Source: Nonomuraea fuscirosea (GTDB lineage: Bacteria > Actinomycetota > Actinomycetes > Streptosporangiales > Streptosporangiaceae). From it: 64,000 nt of DNA. Shown here piece after piece: positions 32,813 to 41,498 of this stretch. Below the pieces are notes generated by a model, which saw nothing but the letters and a program-made list of their open reading frames with translations, had not been told where the DNA came from and did no database searches. The translations under genes were made by a program, and so were the position numbers. How positions within the stretch are numbered: position 1 is the stretch's first letter; the number at the start of each line of letters is the position of its first letter. The stretch lies in NCBI RefSeq assembly GCF_003001935.1, contig NZ_PVNG01000022.1:124001-188000 (forward strand), in the 5' to 3' direction.

Positions 32813-33478
32813 TCAGCTCAGTGCGGCCCCGTCGGCGGCGTCCGCTCGGCTCAGGCCGAAGTGCGGCAGGCAGGGCTCCAGGCCGTGCACGTCCACCGGC
32901 ACCGGGCTGGTGAAGTCGTCCCGTTCGAGCCGGAGCCGCTGCTCGACGGCCCGCCGCCCGCGGACCTCGTGCACCGACACCCCGTCCGGCCGGTAGCCCA
33001 GCCTGCGTGAGACGCCCAGCGAGGCCGGGTTGTCGACGAACGCGCCGCTGCCCGCCGTCAGCGCGCCCAGGCCCGCGAAGGCCAGGTGCAGGACGGCGGC
33101 GCGCATCTCCGTGCCGAGCCCCTTGCCCTGGTAGGCCTGGCCCAGCCAGGAGCCCGTGCTCACGTGACGGGTGACCGCGAACGTGCGCGCCTGGAGGTCC
33201 TGGACCCCGATCACCCGCCCGTCGTGCACGACGACGAAGTTGCAGTACCAGTCGTCCGGCTGCCACCGGGACATGACGCCGAGGTGGTAGCGGATCAGGC
33301 TTCCCGGCAGCTCGTCGCGGGGCGCCTGCGTCCACGGGACGAAGAACGGCATCCGCTCAGGGTCGTGGATGCCCTCCAGGGCGCGATCGGCCAGCTCGTC
33401 GAGGTCGTCGAGGGTGGGCAGCCGCAGCTCCAGGCGGGGTGTGGTCAGGCGCAGGCCGAAAAGGGGTAGATGGCGCAT
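32813..33478 (-). CDS. GNAT family N-acetyltransferase (RimJ/RimL-like)
   Basis: A 221-residue GNAT enzyme. The RimJ/RimL start LRLTTPRLELRLPTLDDLDELA leads to the acetyl-CoA loop in GSWLGQAYQGKGLGTEMR (QxxGxG) and then NPASLGVSRRLGYRPDG, the usual end of the fold. The acceptor is unknown; proteins of this subgroup acetylate protein N-termini, amino acids or antibiotics. It follows the DUF418 gene by 33 nt on the same strand and could be the last gene of the long minus-strand operon. Confidence 0.88.
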   Translation of the reverse strand: MRHLPLFGLRLTTPRLELRLPTLDDLDELADRALEGIHDPERMPFFVPWTQAPRDELPGSLIRYHLGVMSRWQPDDWYCNFVVVHDGRVIGVQDLQARTFAVTRHVSTGSWLGQAYQGKGLGTEMRAAVLHLAFAGLGALTAGSGAFVDNPASLGVSRRLGYRPDGVSVHEVRGRRAVEQRLRLERDDFTSPVPVDVHGLEPCLPHFGLSRADAADGAALS

Positions 33479-33511
33479 GCCGCTCCATTGTTCCTGCTCA
33501 CGCCGCCGCGG

Positions 33512-34792
33512 TCATGCCATTTTCGCCGGGGCCGCGTGCCGACCACCTCTCGTGCGGCTTCTTCCGGGGCCTGCGCCGTCCGTACGGCCGCCCGTCCCAT
33601 CGGTGGGGCTGCGCCAGTACGTCAGGTAGCGCAACCACCACTCCACCGGCCCGTACCGGTGCCTCCTCAGCCACCACCGGCTGTAGCCGACCTGGAGGGC
33701 GAAGATCCCGAGCGCGATCAGCACCTCCGCCGGCGGGCTGACCCGCTCGATCAGCGCCAGCCCGTACCCGGTGAAGATGAGCGAGCAGATCAGCGACTGC
33801 GCCAGATAGTTGGACAGTGCCATCCGGCCCGGTGCCGCCAGCGCCCGCCCGGCCCGCGGCAGGTACGGCAGCAGCCGCAGGAACGTCGCCGCGTACGCCG
33901 CCGCCAGCAGCGGAGCCGTGACCAGATCCACCGCCTCGCCCCAGAACCGGTGCTCAGCGCCGTTCCAGGCCGACGACGTGTAGTACAGCGCGCCGGCCAG
34001 CCCGACCGTGAACCCCGCCCACTGCAGCCGGCGCAGCGTCTCCGTGTAGGCCCGCACGTCGCGCAGCGCGCCCAGCTTGCCCACCGCCAGCCCGATCAGG
34101 CACGCGGCCAGCACCGCCGGCCCCTGGAAGAGCACGCGGGCCACGATGATCAGCGACAGCTTCCTGAGGTGCTCGGAGACGATGTCCCAGAAGGCCCCGC
34201 CGAGGGCCGAGTCGGACGCGGCGGCCTGCGCGGACCCGTCCGCGACCCGGCCCGACAGGTCCATCCCGCTCGTGGCCAGCACTGCCAGCAGCGCGAAGCC
34301 GAGCGCCAGCAGCACCGTCAGCGCGACCGCGAGCAGCACCGCCGTCCTCGGCCTGACCGCGCGGAAGAGGAGCAGGGCCAGGCCCACGGCCGCGTACGTG
34401 GTCAGGATGTCCCCGGGGAACAGCAGCACGGCGTGGGCCAGCCCGAGCAGCCCGAGCCCCGCCAGCCGGCGCAGGAACATCGGCGCGAACGGCAGGCCCC
34501 GGCGCGCGGCCGAGCCGACCTGCAACGTGAAGCTGTAGCCGAACAGGAAGGAGAACAGCAGATAGAACTTGTTCTCGAAGAACAGCGTCACGACCCACCG
34601 CACGCCCCAGTCGAGGGACGAGCCGAACGCGGGCTCCGCCATCCCGGCCATCCGGTAGCCGGAGGCCAGGAAGGCGATGTTCACGACGAGGATGCCGAAC
34701 AGCGCGAAACCCCGTAGGGCATCGACGGAGGCGATCCTCGCTGCCGCGAGGGGTGCGTCCGGCCTGGCGGGAGATGTCCCCTGTGTCCTCAT
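33512..34792 (-). CDS. DUF418 multi-pass membrane protein
   Basis: A 426-residue membrane protein with about ten helices. Family features are clear: RIASVDALRGFALFGILVVN at the first helix, NKFYLLFSFLFGYSFTLQ, a helix pair around GDILTTYAAVGLALLLF, and the late DUF418 core GRMALSNYLAQSLICSLIFT with VEWWLRYLTYW. It is only distantly similar to the DUF418 protein at 6963-8183. The family is thought to be related to membrane acyltransferases. It starts 42 nt after the 1200-residue protein and is likely in the same operon, where an acyl-transfer role on a surface glycan would make sense. Confidence 0.88.
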   Translation of the reverse strand: MRTQGTSPARPDAPLAAARIASVDALRGFALFGILVVNIAFLASGYRMAGMAEPAFGSSLDWGVRWVVTLFFENKFYLLFSFLFGYSFTLQVGSAARRGLPFAPMFLRRLAGLGLLGLAHAVLLFPGDILTTYAAVGLALLLFRAVRPRTAVLLAVALTVLLALGFALLAVLATSGMDLSGRVADGSAQAAASDSALGGAFWDIVSEHLRKLSLIIVARVLFQGPAVLAACLIGLAVGKLGALRDVRAYTETLRRLQWAGFTVGLAGALYYTSSAWNGAEHRFWGEAVDLVTAPLLAAAYAATFLRLLPYLPRAGRALAAPGRMALSNYLAQSLICSLIFTGYGLALIERVSPPAEVLIALGIFALQVGYSRWWLRRHRYGPVEWWLRYLTYWRSPTDGTGGRTDGAGPGRSRTRGGRHAAPAKMA

Positions 34793-34834
34793 CGGAGGAC
34801 ATCATCCCGCAGAACCTGAGTGTTTCCTGTGAAT

Positions 34835-37800
34835 TCAGTTATTTTGCGCGATGTAGATGAACCGCTCGACGATCACCGCCAGGGCGATCGCGAACGCCGG
34901 CACCGCCAGGAAGAGCAGGCGTTTGCGCGCCCTCGGCGCCCGGGTCGGGCCGTTCAGCCGGATGATCTCGTAGCCGAACAGGGTGACCCAGGTCACGGCC
35001 AGCGCGCCGATGCCCACCGGCGTCCACGGCGTCGTCGGGTCGCCGCGTCCCTTGTAGGGGTTCGGCTCGGGGATCTCGGTGCCCCTGACGAACTTCTTCC
35101 AGGTGTAGAGCGCCGCGTCGTCGTTCGAGAGCACCTTCTTCAGGTCGGGCGACTTGTCCAGCGCCGCCCGGAACCGCTCGCCCCAGTCGGCGGGGAAGCC
35201 CTCGTTGAGCTGCAGATAGCTCACCTGGCCGCGGCTCACCATCAGGTACGAGTTGCGCGGCTGCGTCTTGAGCTTCTCGATGGCCTTGTCGACCCGCGTG
35301 GGGTCCTTGAACACCAGCGCCTGCTCGGCGAAGTTGACCCGCTCCACGTCCCGCTCACCCCACGGCAGCGTCGGCGTGACCTCGGGGCCCTCCTTCGGCA
35401 CCAGGTAGAGCACCTTGGCACTGGGGCTGTCGTGGTCGTAGACGTAGTGCAGGGCGGCCACCTCGCCGGTGGTGACCCGCTCGAACTTCTCGTTGCCGTA
35501 CCGGGCCAGGAAGAACGCCATCGCGAACATGATCGCGAAGCACGCGGCCAGCACCAGCGAGATCTTCTTGGTCAGCTCGGGGTTGAAGCGCACGTTCCGC
35601 TTGCGCAGCGGCACCGTCTCCTCGCGCACGTCCGCGCTGTCGGCCGGCAGGTTCGGGAAGAACGCGTACGCGGCCAGCAGGCACGCGCCGGGCAGCGCGA
35701 ACATGTAGATCCGCAGCCCGATCTCGCCGCCGTAGCTCTGCAGGCCGAGCGCCAGCACCGGCACGCACAGCAGGATCAGCGCCGAGCGGTCGAACACCCC
35801 GCGCCGCAGCCGCCGGAACAGCCCGGCCGCCGCGCAGCCGAGGATCACCGCGAGGATGCCCAGCCGCGCCTGCAGCACCATCGCGTGCGCGGGGTCGGTG
35901 CCCTCGATCCGGTCGCCGGTGTTGCTGCGCAGGTTGGCCAGGATGTTGCCCAGGCCGCCGAAGATCGTGTCGATCTGGCTGGCCCAGAAGCCCACCGTCA
36001 TGTAGCTGATCCAGGCCAGCACCATCAGTCCGAGGAAGAACGGCAGCGCCCAGGTCAGCGTGGTCCGCCTGAAGATCAGGAACGCCGTCAGCACGCCGAG
36101 CATCATGAACGGCGTGATCTGGTGCGAGGCCACCGACGCCACGAACAGCGCCACCAGCATCATCAGCATGAGCAGCTTGTCGGCCCTGAACGTGCCGGTG
36201 TTGGCCAGCTCGCCCGGCGTCATCGCGTCCAGCTTGCCGATCCACTTGCGCAGGCCCTTCGGCGGGATCGGCTTGGTCCGCGGCTCCACCCGCCCGAACC
36301 AGCGCAACAGGATCGCCACGAACGCCAGATAGAGGGCGAAGGTGAAGCCCTGCGGCGAGAAGTAGTCCTGGCCGATCCACTGCACCAGCACGAACAGCAG
36401 CGCCGCGAACCACCTGGCCCGCGTGGTGGCCACCACCTGGCGCAGGATCAGCACGAACGGGAGCAGGTAGAGCAGGTTCGACAGGAGCGGCGTCCACTGC
36501 AGGATCGTCGTCATGTCGCTGATGCCGGCGGCCTTCGTCACGAACGCGAACAACGCGAAGAAGCCCGGCCAGCCCATGCGGGCGTCGATGTTGATCGCCG
36601 TCTCGCCGGTCCTGCCGATGAACTCCACGAAACCGGCGTGGATGTAGGCCGTCGGGAAGCGCGGCTCCTCCGCCACCAGGGCGCCCGCGCCGTGCAGCGC
36701 GAACGTGATGGCGGCGATCTGGAACAGCAGCAGGAACTTGCGGTCCGTGCTCTGGGAGACCGTGACGAAGAACGACACGAGCATGATCAGGATGGCGATG
36801 AACGCCGAGGTCGGCAGCGCCGAGATCAGCCCCAGGCCGTCGATGTCGGCCGGGTCGACGCCGCGCAGGGGGCCCGGGGGCACCTTGAGCGCGAGCACGT
36901 ACATGACCAGGCCCTCAAGGGTCAGCAGCACGGGCAGCCACTTGGGCGCGCTCGCGACGAGCGCCCCGGCCCTGGCCCGCAGCGTCCTCGGCTTCGCGGC
37001 CTGCTGCGGCTTGCCCTGAGGCTGCCCCGGCGGCTGCCCCGGCGCCGGTCCGGCCTGCGCCGGCGGCCCCTGCGGACTCTGCGCCGGCGCGCCTGCGCCG
37101 GGCGGCGGCGCGGTGGCCGGCCGCACCAGATCCTTGAGACTGTGCGCCGTCCCGCCCCCCGTACCGCCGGGCGCGGCTCCGGTCGCGCCTCCCGGTGCGG
37201 GGCCGGTCGCCGCGCCACCCGGGGCCGCCCCGGTCGCGGGTCCTCCGGACGGATGCGCTCCCGCGACGGCTCGTCCCGCACCAGGCCCAGCCTGAACGGG
37301 CGGCGCTCCGGCAGACCCCGCCTTGGCCGGACCGCCGGTGGCCGGCGCGTCCCCGGCCGGGCCGCCGGTGGACGTCGTGCCTGGGGCCGGGCTGCCGGCG
37401 ACTCGAGTGCCGGGGGCGTCGGTGGACGGCGCACCGGGAGCCGGGCCGCCCTTGGCCGGGCCGCCCTTGGCCGGGGTGCCGGTGGTCGGGGTGCCGGTGG
37501 TCGGGGTGCCGGTGGGCTGGACCTTCATCGGCTGGGTTCCGGCTACCGGGCTGGCCGTGCCCGGTCGTGCCTGCGCCGGAGTCGCGCTCTTCGGGGGCGC
37601 GCCGGCGGGGGAGCCCGTCGCCGCGGATGCGGCGGTCGTCGAAGGCGTGCCGGTCGAGCCCTTGGCGGGCGTCCCGGGCTTGGCGGGCGTCCCGGGCTTG
37701 GCGGGGGTCCCGGGCTTCGCGGGCGTTCCGGGCTTGGCGCCGGTGTCACCGGGCGGGCGCGGGGCTTCGGGTTTCGGGCCGGTGGCGGGACGGGAACCGC

Positions 37801-38437
37801 CGGTCCGCTCGGCGTCACCGGCCGGCTGAGGACCGGTCGACTGAGGGCTGGACGGTTTGGGGCCGGCCGACTGAGGGGCGGACGGCTCGGGGCCGGTCGG
37901 CCGAGGGGTGCTGGGCGGCTGTGAAGGCGCGCCTGGCTTCGTCGCAGTGGTCGCCTGTGCCCCACTGGCCCCTGGCTTCCCTCCGGCCGTCTGCGGCCCG
38001 CTGGGCGGCTGGGAGCGCGGCCCGGGCCGGGTGGGGACCGCCGCGTCGTCGCCGGCCCGCCCCGTAGGCGGATGACCGATGTGCAGCGACGGCAGCCGGA
38101 TCGCCGTGGTCTGGTCGGCGCTCGCCGCGGAACCGTCGTCGCCGGAACTGCCGGAACTGCCGGAAGAGACGGCGGGGTTCGTGGGGGAGTCAGCGTCCCG
38201 TGAAGAGTCGGCGGTGCTCTTGGGGGAGTCGTCAGCCGCGCCGGAACCCTCGCCCGCCGGCGGAGAGTCGAACGTCAGCTTCGGGATGACTCCCGTAGCT
38301 TCCGGATCGAAGGGCACGTCTGACTCCTCCTTGTCCGCGCGCACGTCCTCACGTACGTCGTCCCCGCGCACGTCCGAGGAGCCGGTGCCCCCCGTTGTCA
38401 TGCCATCGCCGTCCCGTTGCCTCACGTTGACCATCAT
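34835..38437 (-). CDS. Large multi-pass membrane protein with a long low-complexity N-terminus
   Basis: A 1200-residue protein. Residues 1-500 are low complexity: acidic/Ser-rich to about 100, then Pro/Gly/Ala/Thr/Lys-rich, including a run of six-residue repeats of the type AKPGTP encoded by 18-bp DNA repeats. From about 505 there are roughly 13-14 membrane helices, with loop sequences such as VDPADIDGLGLISALP and RMGWPGFFALFAFVTKA. It ends in a soluble stretch and a last helix. The layout resembles GT-C glycosyltransferases or polysaccharide polymerases, but no family motif is certain. The start ATG overlaps the flippase stop (ATGA), so they are coupled; an ATG at 38401 is an alternative start. 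Confidence 0.72.
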   Translation of the reverse strand: MMVNVRQRDGDGMTTGGTGSSDVRGDDVREDVRADKEESDVPFDPEATGVIPKLTFDSPPAGEGSGAADDSPKSTADSSRDADSPTNPAVSSGSSGSSGDDGSAASADQTTAIRLPSLHIGHPPTGRAGDDAAVPTRPGPRSQPPSGPQTAGGKPGASGAQATTATKPGAPSQPPSTPRPTGPEPSAPQSAGPKPSSPQSTGPQPAGDAERTGGSRPATGPKPEAPRPPGDTGAKPGTPAKPGTPAKPGTPAKPGTPAKGSTGTPSTTAASAATGSPAGAPPKSATPAQARPGTASPVAGTQPMKVQPTGTPTTGTPTTGTPAKGGPAKGGPAPGAPSTDAPGTRVAGSPAPGTTSTGGPAGDAPATGGPAKAGSAGAPPVQAGPGAGRAVAGAHPSGGPATGAAPGGAATGPAPGGATGAAPGGTGGGTAHSLKDLVRPATAPPPGAGAPAQSPQGPPAQAGPAPGQPPGQPQGKPQQAAKPRTLRARAGALVASAPKWLPVLLTLEGLVMYVLALKVPPGPLRGVDPADIDGLGLISALPTSAFIAILIMLVSFFVTVSQSTDRKFLLLFQIAAITFALHGAGALVAEEPRFPTAYIHAGFVEFIGRTGETAINIDARMGWPGFFALFAFVTKAAGISDMTTILQWTPLLSNLLYLLPFVLILRQVVATTRARWFAALLFVLVQWIGQDYFSPQGFTFALYLAFVAILLRWFGRVEPRTKPIPPKGLRKWIGKLDAMTPGELANTGTFRADKLLMLMMLVALFVASVASHQITPFMMLGVLTAFLIFRRTTLTWALPFFLGLMVLAWISYMTVGFWASQIDTIFGGLGNILANLRSNTGDRIEGTDPAHAMVLQARLGILAVILGCAAAGLFRRLRRGVFDRSALILLCVPVLALGLQSYGGEIGLRIYMFALPGACLLAAYAFFPNLPADSADVREETVPLRKRNVRFNPELTKKISLVLAACFAIMFAMAFFLARYGNEKFERVTTGEVAALHYVYDHDSPSAKVLYLVPKEGPEVTPTLPWGERDVERVNFAEQALVFKDPTRVDKAIEKLKTQPRNSYLMVSRGQVSYLQLNEGFPADWGERFRAALDKSPDLKKVLSNDDAALYTWKKFVRGTEIPEPNPYKGRGDPTTPWTPVGIGALAVTWVTLFGYEIIRLNGPTRAPRARKRLLFLAVPAFAIALAVIVERFIYIAQNN
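37669..37740. repeat. 18-bp tandem repeat, four units, inside the 1200-residue protein gene
   Basis: Units 37669-37686, 37687-37704, 37705-37722 and 37723-37740 are variants of GCGTCCCGGGCTTGGCGG. They keep the reading frame of the minus-strand gene and encode the six-residue Pro/Gly/Thr/Ala/Lys repeat. Copy number could vary between strains without a frameshift. Confidence 0.85.
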
Positions 38438-39750
38438 GCGGCCCCGGACGACCCCTGGGTGACAGTCGGCCTACCGCTTTCGCCATATTTGAGAACTCTG
38501 CGAAGATTTCCGAAGATCAAAAGTGCGACGAGCACCTCGCTGAGAAGCAATCCGTACCCCACCGCGTTCACCCCGAAGTACGGGAAGAGCGCCAGGGTGG
38601 ACACCAGCACGGCCACCGCCAGCCCGATCTGGACCGCCGCGAGCGTCCGCGCCTTGCTCTGCGCCCGCAGCGCGCTCAGATAGACCTCGATCAGCACCCG
38701 CGGCAGCACGGCCAGCGCCATCAGCCGCAGCAGCGTCGTGCCCTCCTCGGCGAACTCCGAGCCGAAGATGCGCAGGATCAGCGGCGCCCCGAGGATCGCC
38801 ACCGCGATGATCGGAGTGACGATCATGAACGCCCGCCGCAACGCCCGCCGGCAGTTGTCGGCCAGTTTGGCGCGATCCAAAGAACCCTCGACGGTCAGCG
38901 ACACCGCCATGTTCATGGCCAGCAGCTCGATCATGCTGGCCAGCGTGTGCGCCATCGAGAAGCGCCCGAACGTGGCCTCGCCCACCTGCGTGGCGACCAC
39001 CACGGGCACCAGGTAGACGATCGCCAGGATCGACAGCGTGCCGGGGAAGTCGCCCGCCAGGAACCGGCCGACCTCCCGCAGCCGGGGCGGCTCGTGGACG
39101 GGGGCGGCCTGCTTGAGGTGCCGGGGCACCACGACGCCGAAGATCAGCCAGTTGACCGGGATCAGCGCGAGCGCGGTCGGGATCACCCACGAGACGAAGA
39201 CGCCGCCCGAGGGCAGCGCGCCCGCCAGGGCGACCAGCAGCCCCATCTTGACCAGGCCGAAGATCAGGTTGTTCATGGGCACGAACGTGGCCCGGCGCAA
39301 CCCGGTCAGCACCACGTCCTGCAGCGTGAACACGGCCCACACCACGACGGAGGCCAGGAAGAACAGGCCGGGCCCGAACCCGCCGAGCACCTGGTAGGTC
39401 TGCCCCCACAGCGGCAGCGTCAGCAGGAAACCGAGCGCCGCGACCCCGCCCGTGGCGGCGGCCAGGCCGTACCCGCGCAGGATGAGCTCGGGCGTGCGGC
39501 GGCCCGCCACCGGCAGGAAGCGGGCCAGCGCGCCGACGAACCCCAGCGCGGTCAGCGACGCGAACAGCCGCATCGCCGTGATCACCGCCTGGCCGCGGCC
39601 GAACTCCTCGGGCGTGTAGAAGTGGGCGGCCAGCAGCCAGTAGCCCATGCCCAGCACACCGGTGACGACGGTGTTGGCCATGAGCGCGTAGCCCTGGCGG
39701 AACAGCGGGTTACGCAGGTCGGTGCGGACCTTCGCCCAGACGCTAGACAT
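38434..39750 (-). CDS. Wzx-like polysaccharide flippase (MOP superfamily)
   Basis: A 438-residue membrane protein with 12-14 helices, of the lipopolysaccharide/exopolysaccharide translocase type that moves lipid-linked glycan units across the membrane. The start RNPLFRQGYALMANTVVTGV and HFYTPEEFGRGQAVITAMRLF are characteristic of this family, as is the late LRIFGSEFAEEGTTLLRLMA. It overlaps the deacetylase gene by 8 nt upstream and the 1200-residue gene by 4 nt downstream. That packing ties it to the surrounding glycan-assembly operon. Confidence 0.88.
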   Translation of the reverse strand: MSSVWAKVRTDLRNPLFRQGYALMANTVVTGVLGMGYWLLAAHFYTPEEFGRGQAVITAMRLFASLTALGFVGALARFLPVAGRRTPELILRGYGLAAATGGVAALGFLLTLPLWGQTYQVLGGFGPGLFFLASVVVWAVFTLQDVVLTGLRRATFVPMNNLIFGLVKMGLLVALAGALPSGGVFVSWVIPTALALIPVNWLIFGVVVPRHLKQAAPVHEPPRLREVGRFLAGDFPGTLSILAIVYLVPVVVATQVGEATFGRFSMAHTLASMIELLAMNMAVSLTVEGSLDRAKLADNCRRALRRAFMIVTPIIAVAILGAPLILRIFGSEFAEEGTTLLRLMALAVLPRVLIEVYLSALRAQSKARTLAAVQIGLAVAVLVSTLALFPYFGVNAVGYGLLLSEVLVALLIFGNLRRVLKYGESGRPTVTQGSSGAA

Positions 39751-40546
39751 TTCCGCGCACCCGCTGCAGCCCGTACCTCGTCCTGCGCACGACCGCGTAC
39801 CCCTTGGTGAGGATGCGCTCGCGCAGGTAGATGAGGGGTACGGCGTTGCCTTCGACGGCGCGCTTGAACATGTTGATGGTCGTGCCCTTGCCGACCGTCA
39901 ACCGGGGGATGGCGAGCATGTCGTGCCGGTCCGCGGCGATCGTGTTGCTCACGGCGCAGGCGGCGAAGTAGCCGGCCTTGCGCACCTCGCGGCGGACGCG
40001 GGCGCTCGAATAGCCGTAGGGGTAGGCCATGGTGGCGACCGGCGCGCCGATCTTCTCCTCCAGCAGGCCCTTGTTCTTGCGCAGCTCCTGCCGCAGGTCC
40101 TCCATGCGGAGCTGGTCGAGCTGCGGATGGCTGTGGCTGTGGCCGCCGATCTCGATGCCGGTCTGGGCGGCCTCGCGGGCCTGGCCCCAGGACAGCATGT
40201 CGTCCAGCGCCCTGCCCGCGGCGTCCTGGCCCGCGTCGGACACCCAGCCGCTGGTCAGGAAGACCGTGGCGGGGAAGTTGTAGCGTTCGAGCAGGGGCAG
40301 CGCGTGGCTGTGGAAGTCGGCGTAGCCGTCGTCGAACGTCACCACGATCGGCTTGTCCGGCACCGAGCGGCCGTTGTTCTTGTTGAGTGAGGCCACCAGG
40401 TCGCCCAGCGTGAGCGGGGTGAAGCCGCTCTCGGACAGGTAGGCGAGCTGCTCGGCCAGGTCGGAGGGCCGGACCGCGTGCGGCCTGGTCTCGTCGTTGG
40501 GCGCGTCGGTGACCGAGTGGTACATCAGGATCGGTACGCGGATCAT
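39743..40546 (-). CDS. Polysaccharide deacetylase (NodB homology domain)
   Basis: A 267-residue carbohydrate esterase family 4 protein. RVPILMYHSVTD opens the domain. TFDDGYADFHSHALPLL carries the catalytic Asp pair, GGHSHSHPQL supplies the metal histidines (HSHxH), and YPYGYSSARVRREV matches the later motif. No signal peptide is seen, so it may work in the cytoplasm or be held through partner proteins. It would remove N-acetyl groups from a glycan. The gene overlaps the glycosyltransferase upstream by 4 nt and the flippase downstream by 8 nt. Confidence 0.92.
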   Translation of the reverse strand: MIRVPILMYHSVTDAPNDETRPHAVRPSDLAEQLAYLSESGFTPLTLGDLVASLNKNNGRSVPDKPIVVTFDDGYADFHSHALPLLERYNFPATVFLTSGWVSDAGQDAAGRALDDMLSWGQAREAAQTGIEIGGHSHSHPQLDQLRMEDLRQELRKNKGLLEEKIGAPVATMAYPYGYSSARVRREVRKAGYFAACAVSNTIAADRHDMLAIPRLTVGKGTTINMFKRAVEGNAVPLIYLRERILTKGYAVVRRTRYGLQRVRGNV

Positions 40547-41484
40547 GATCGTGCCGCCTTCAGCCGTACGGAACCGACGACGTAACCCCAGGTCGTCCAG
40601 GCCAGCCCGATCACGATCGCGGCGGCCCGGCCGAGACCGCCGACGTCACCGCGCAGCGCCTCGCCGAGCCCGCGCAGCGCGCCGAGCGGCAGCGTCTTCA
40701 TCGCGTGCGCCCGCTCGCTGGACAGCCCGTCCTGGGTGCCCACCTCGCGCGTCACCAGGGCCTTCGACAGCCCCTCCGCGTAACACCTGGACCTGAAGTA
40801 GGCGAACCGCTCGCGCACCTTGGACACCTTGTGCCCGATCACCGCGCGCGGCTCGAACAGCATCACCGAGCCCGGCCTGCGCTGGCTCAGCCTGATGCAG
40901 AACTCGGTCTCCTCGCAGCCCAGCGGGCGCGACTTGCGGCCCTGCACGCTGCGCCCGATGCCGCTGTGGAACCCGCCCACCTCGGACACGGCGTCGCGCA
41001 GGAAGGCGGCGTTGCCGCCCATGACGTTGCGGATCGGCGCCCTGACCGCGGGCATGCCGCGGTAGGTGCAGCCGACCGTCCAGTCGAACTCGTACGGGAA
41101 CCAGCGCGGCCGCCGGCCCGACGCCCACAAGGGGTCGGTCCGGCCGCCGACGCCCACCACGCCGGGTTCCTGGAAGCCCTCCTCCAAAGCCTCCAGCCAC
41201 CCGGCGTCGGCGACCGCGTCGTCGTCGAGGAAGGCCACGATCTCACCGTCGGCCGTGGCCACACCGGTGTTCTTGCCTCCTGACAACCCCTGCTCGTGCG
41301 TGTTCTCCACCACGATGGCCTGCGGGTACTCGCGCTTCAGCTTGAGGTGCAGGTCCGGGTTGTGGTCGACCACCAGGATCAGCTCGTGTGCCGGGCGTGT
41401 CTGGTTCTCGACCGACTCGACTGCCTGCCTGATGTCCTCCCACCGCTCGTCGGTGTAGACGCAGATGACAACAGACGTGTTCAC
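40543..41484 (-). CDS. Family 2 glycosyltransferase
   Basis: A 313-residue GT-A fold enzyme. SVVICVYTDERWEDIRQAVESV begins the nucleotide-sugar site. The two acidic motifs are LILVVDHNPD and VAFLDDDAVADAGWLE (DxD-like), and the acceptor-side motif is GCEETEFCIRLSQRRPG (ED with RxxxxG). A C-terminal hydrophobic segment (AAAIVIGLAWTTWGYVVGSV) suggests membrane attachment. Start GTG 41484 has AGAGGA upstream, next to a run of six T/A. It is 14 nt after the other family 2 enzyme and in the same operon. Confidence 0.9.
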   Translation of the reverse strand: MNTSVVICVYTDERWEDIRQAVESVENQTRPAHELILVVDHNPDLHLKLKREYPQAIVVENTHEQGLSGGKNTGVATADGEIVAFLDDDAVADAGWLEALEEGFQEPGVVGVGGRTDPLWASGRRPRWFPYEFDWTVGCTYRGMPAVRAPIRNVMGGNAAFLRDAVSEVGGFHSGIGRSVQGRKSRPLGCEETEFCIRLSQRRPGSVMLFEPRAVIGHKVSKVRERFAYFRSRCYAEGLSKALVTREVGTQDGLSSERAHAMKTLPLGALRGLGEALRGDVGGLGRAAAIVIGLAWTTWGYVVGSVRLKAARS

Positions 41485-41498
41485 AACGGTCCTCTTTT

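Noticed and set aside
34820..37924. A plus-strand open frame of over 1000 codons opposite the large membrane protein gene
   Set aside because: Its composition (Arg, Gly, Pro, Gln, His-rich, no fold-like segments) is what the complement of a GC-rich gene gives; the minus-strand frame has membrane helices and coupled neighbours.
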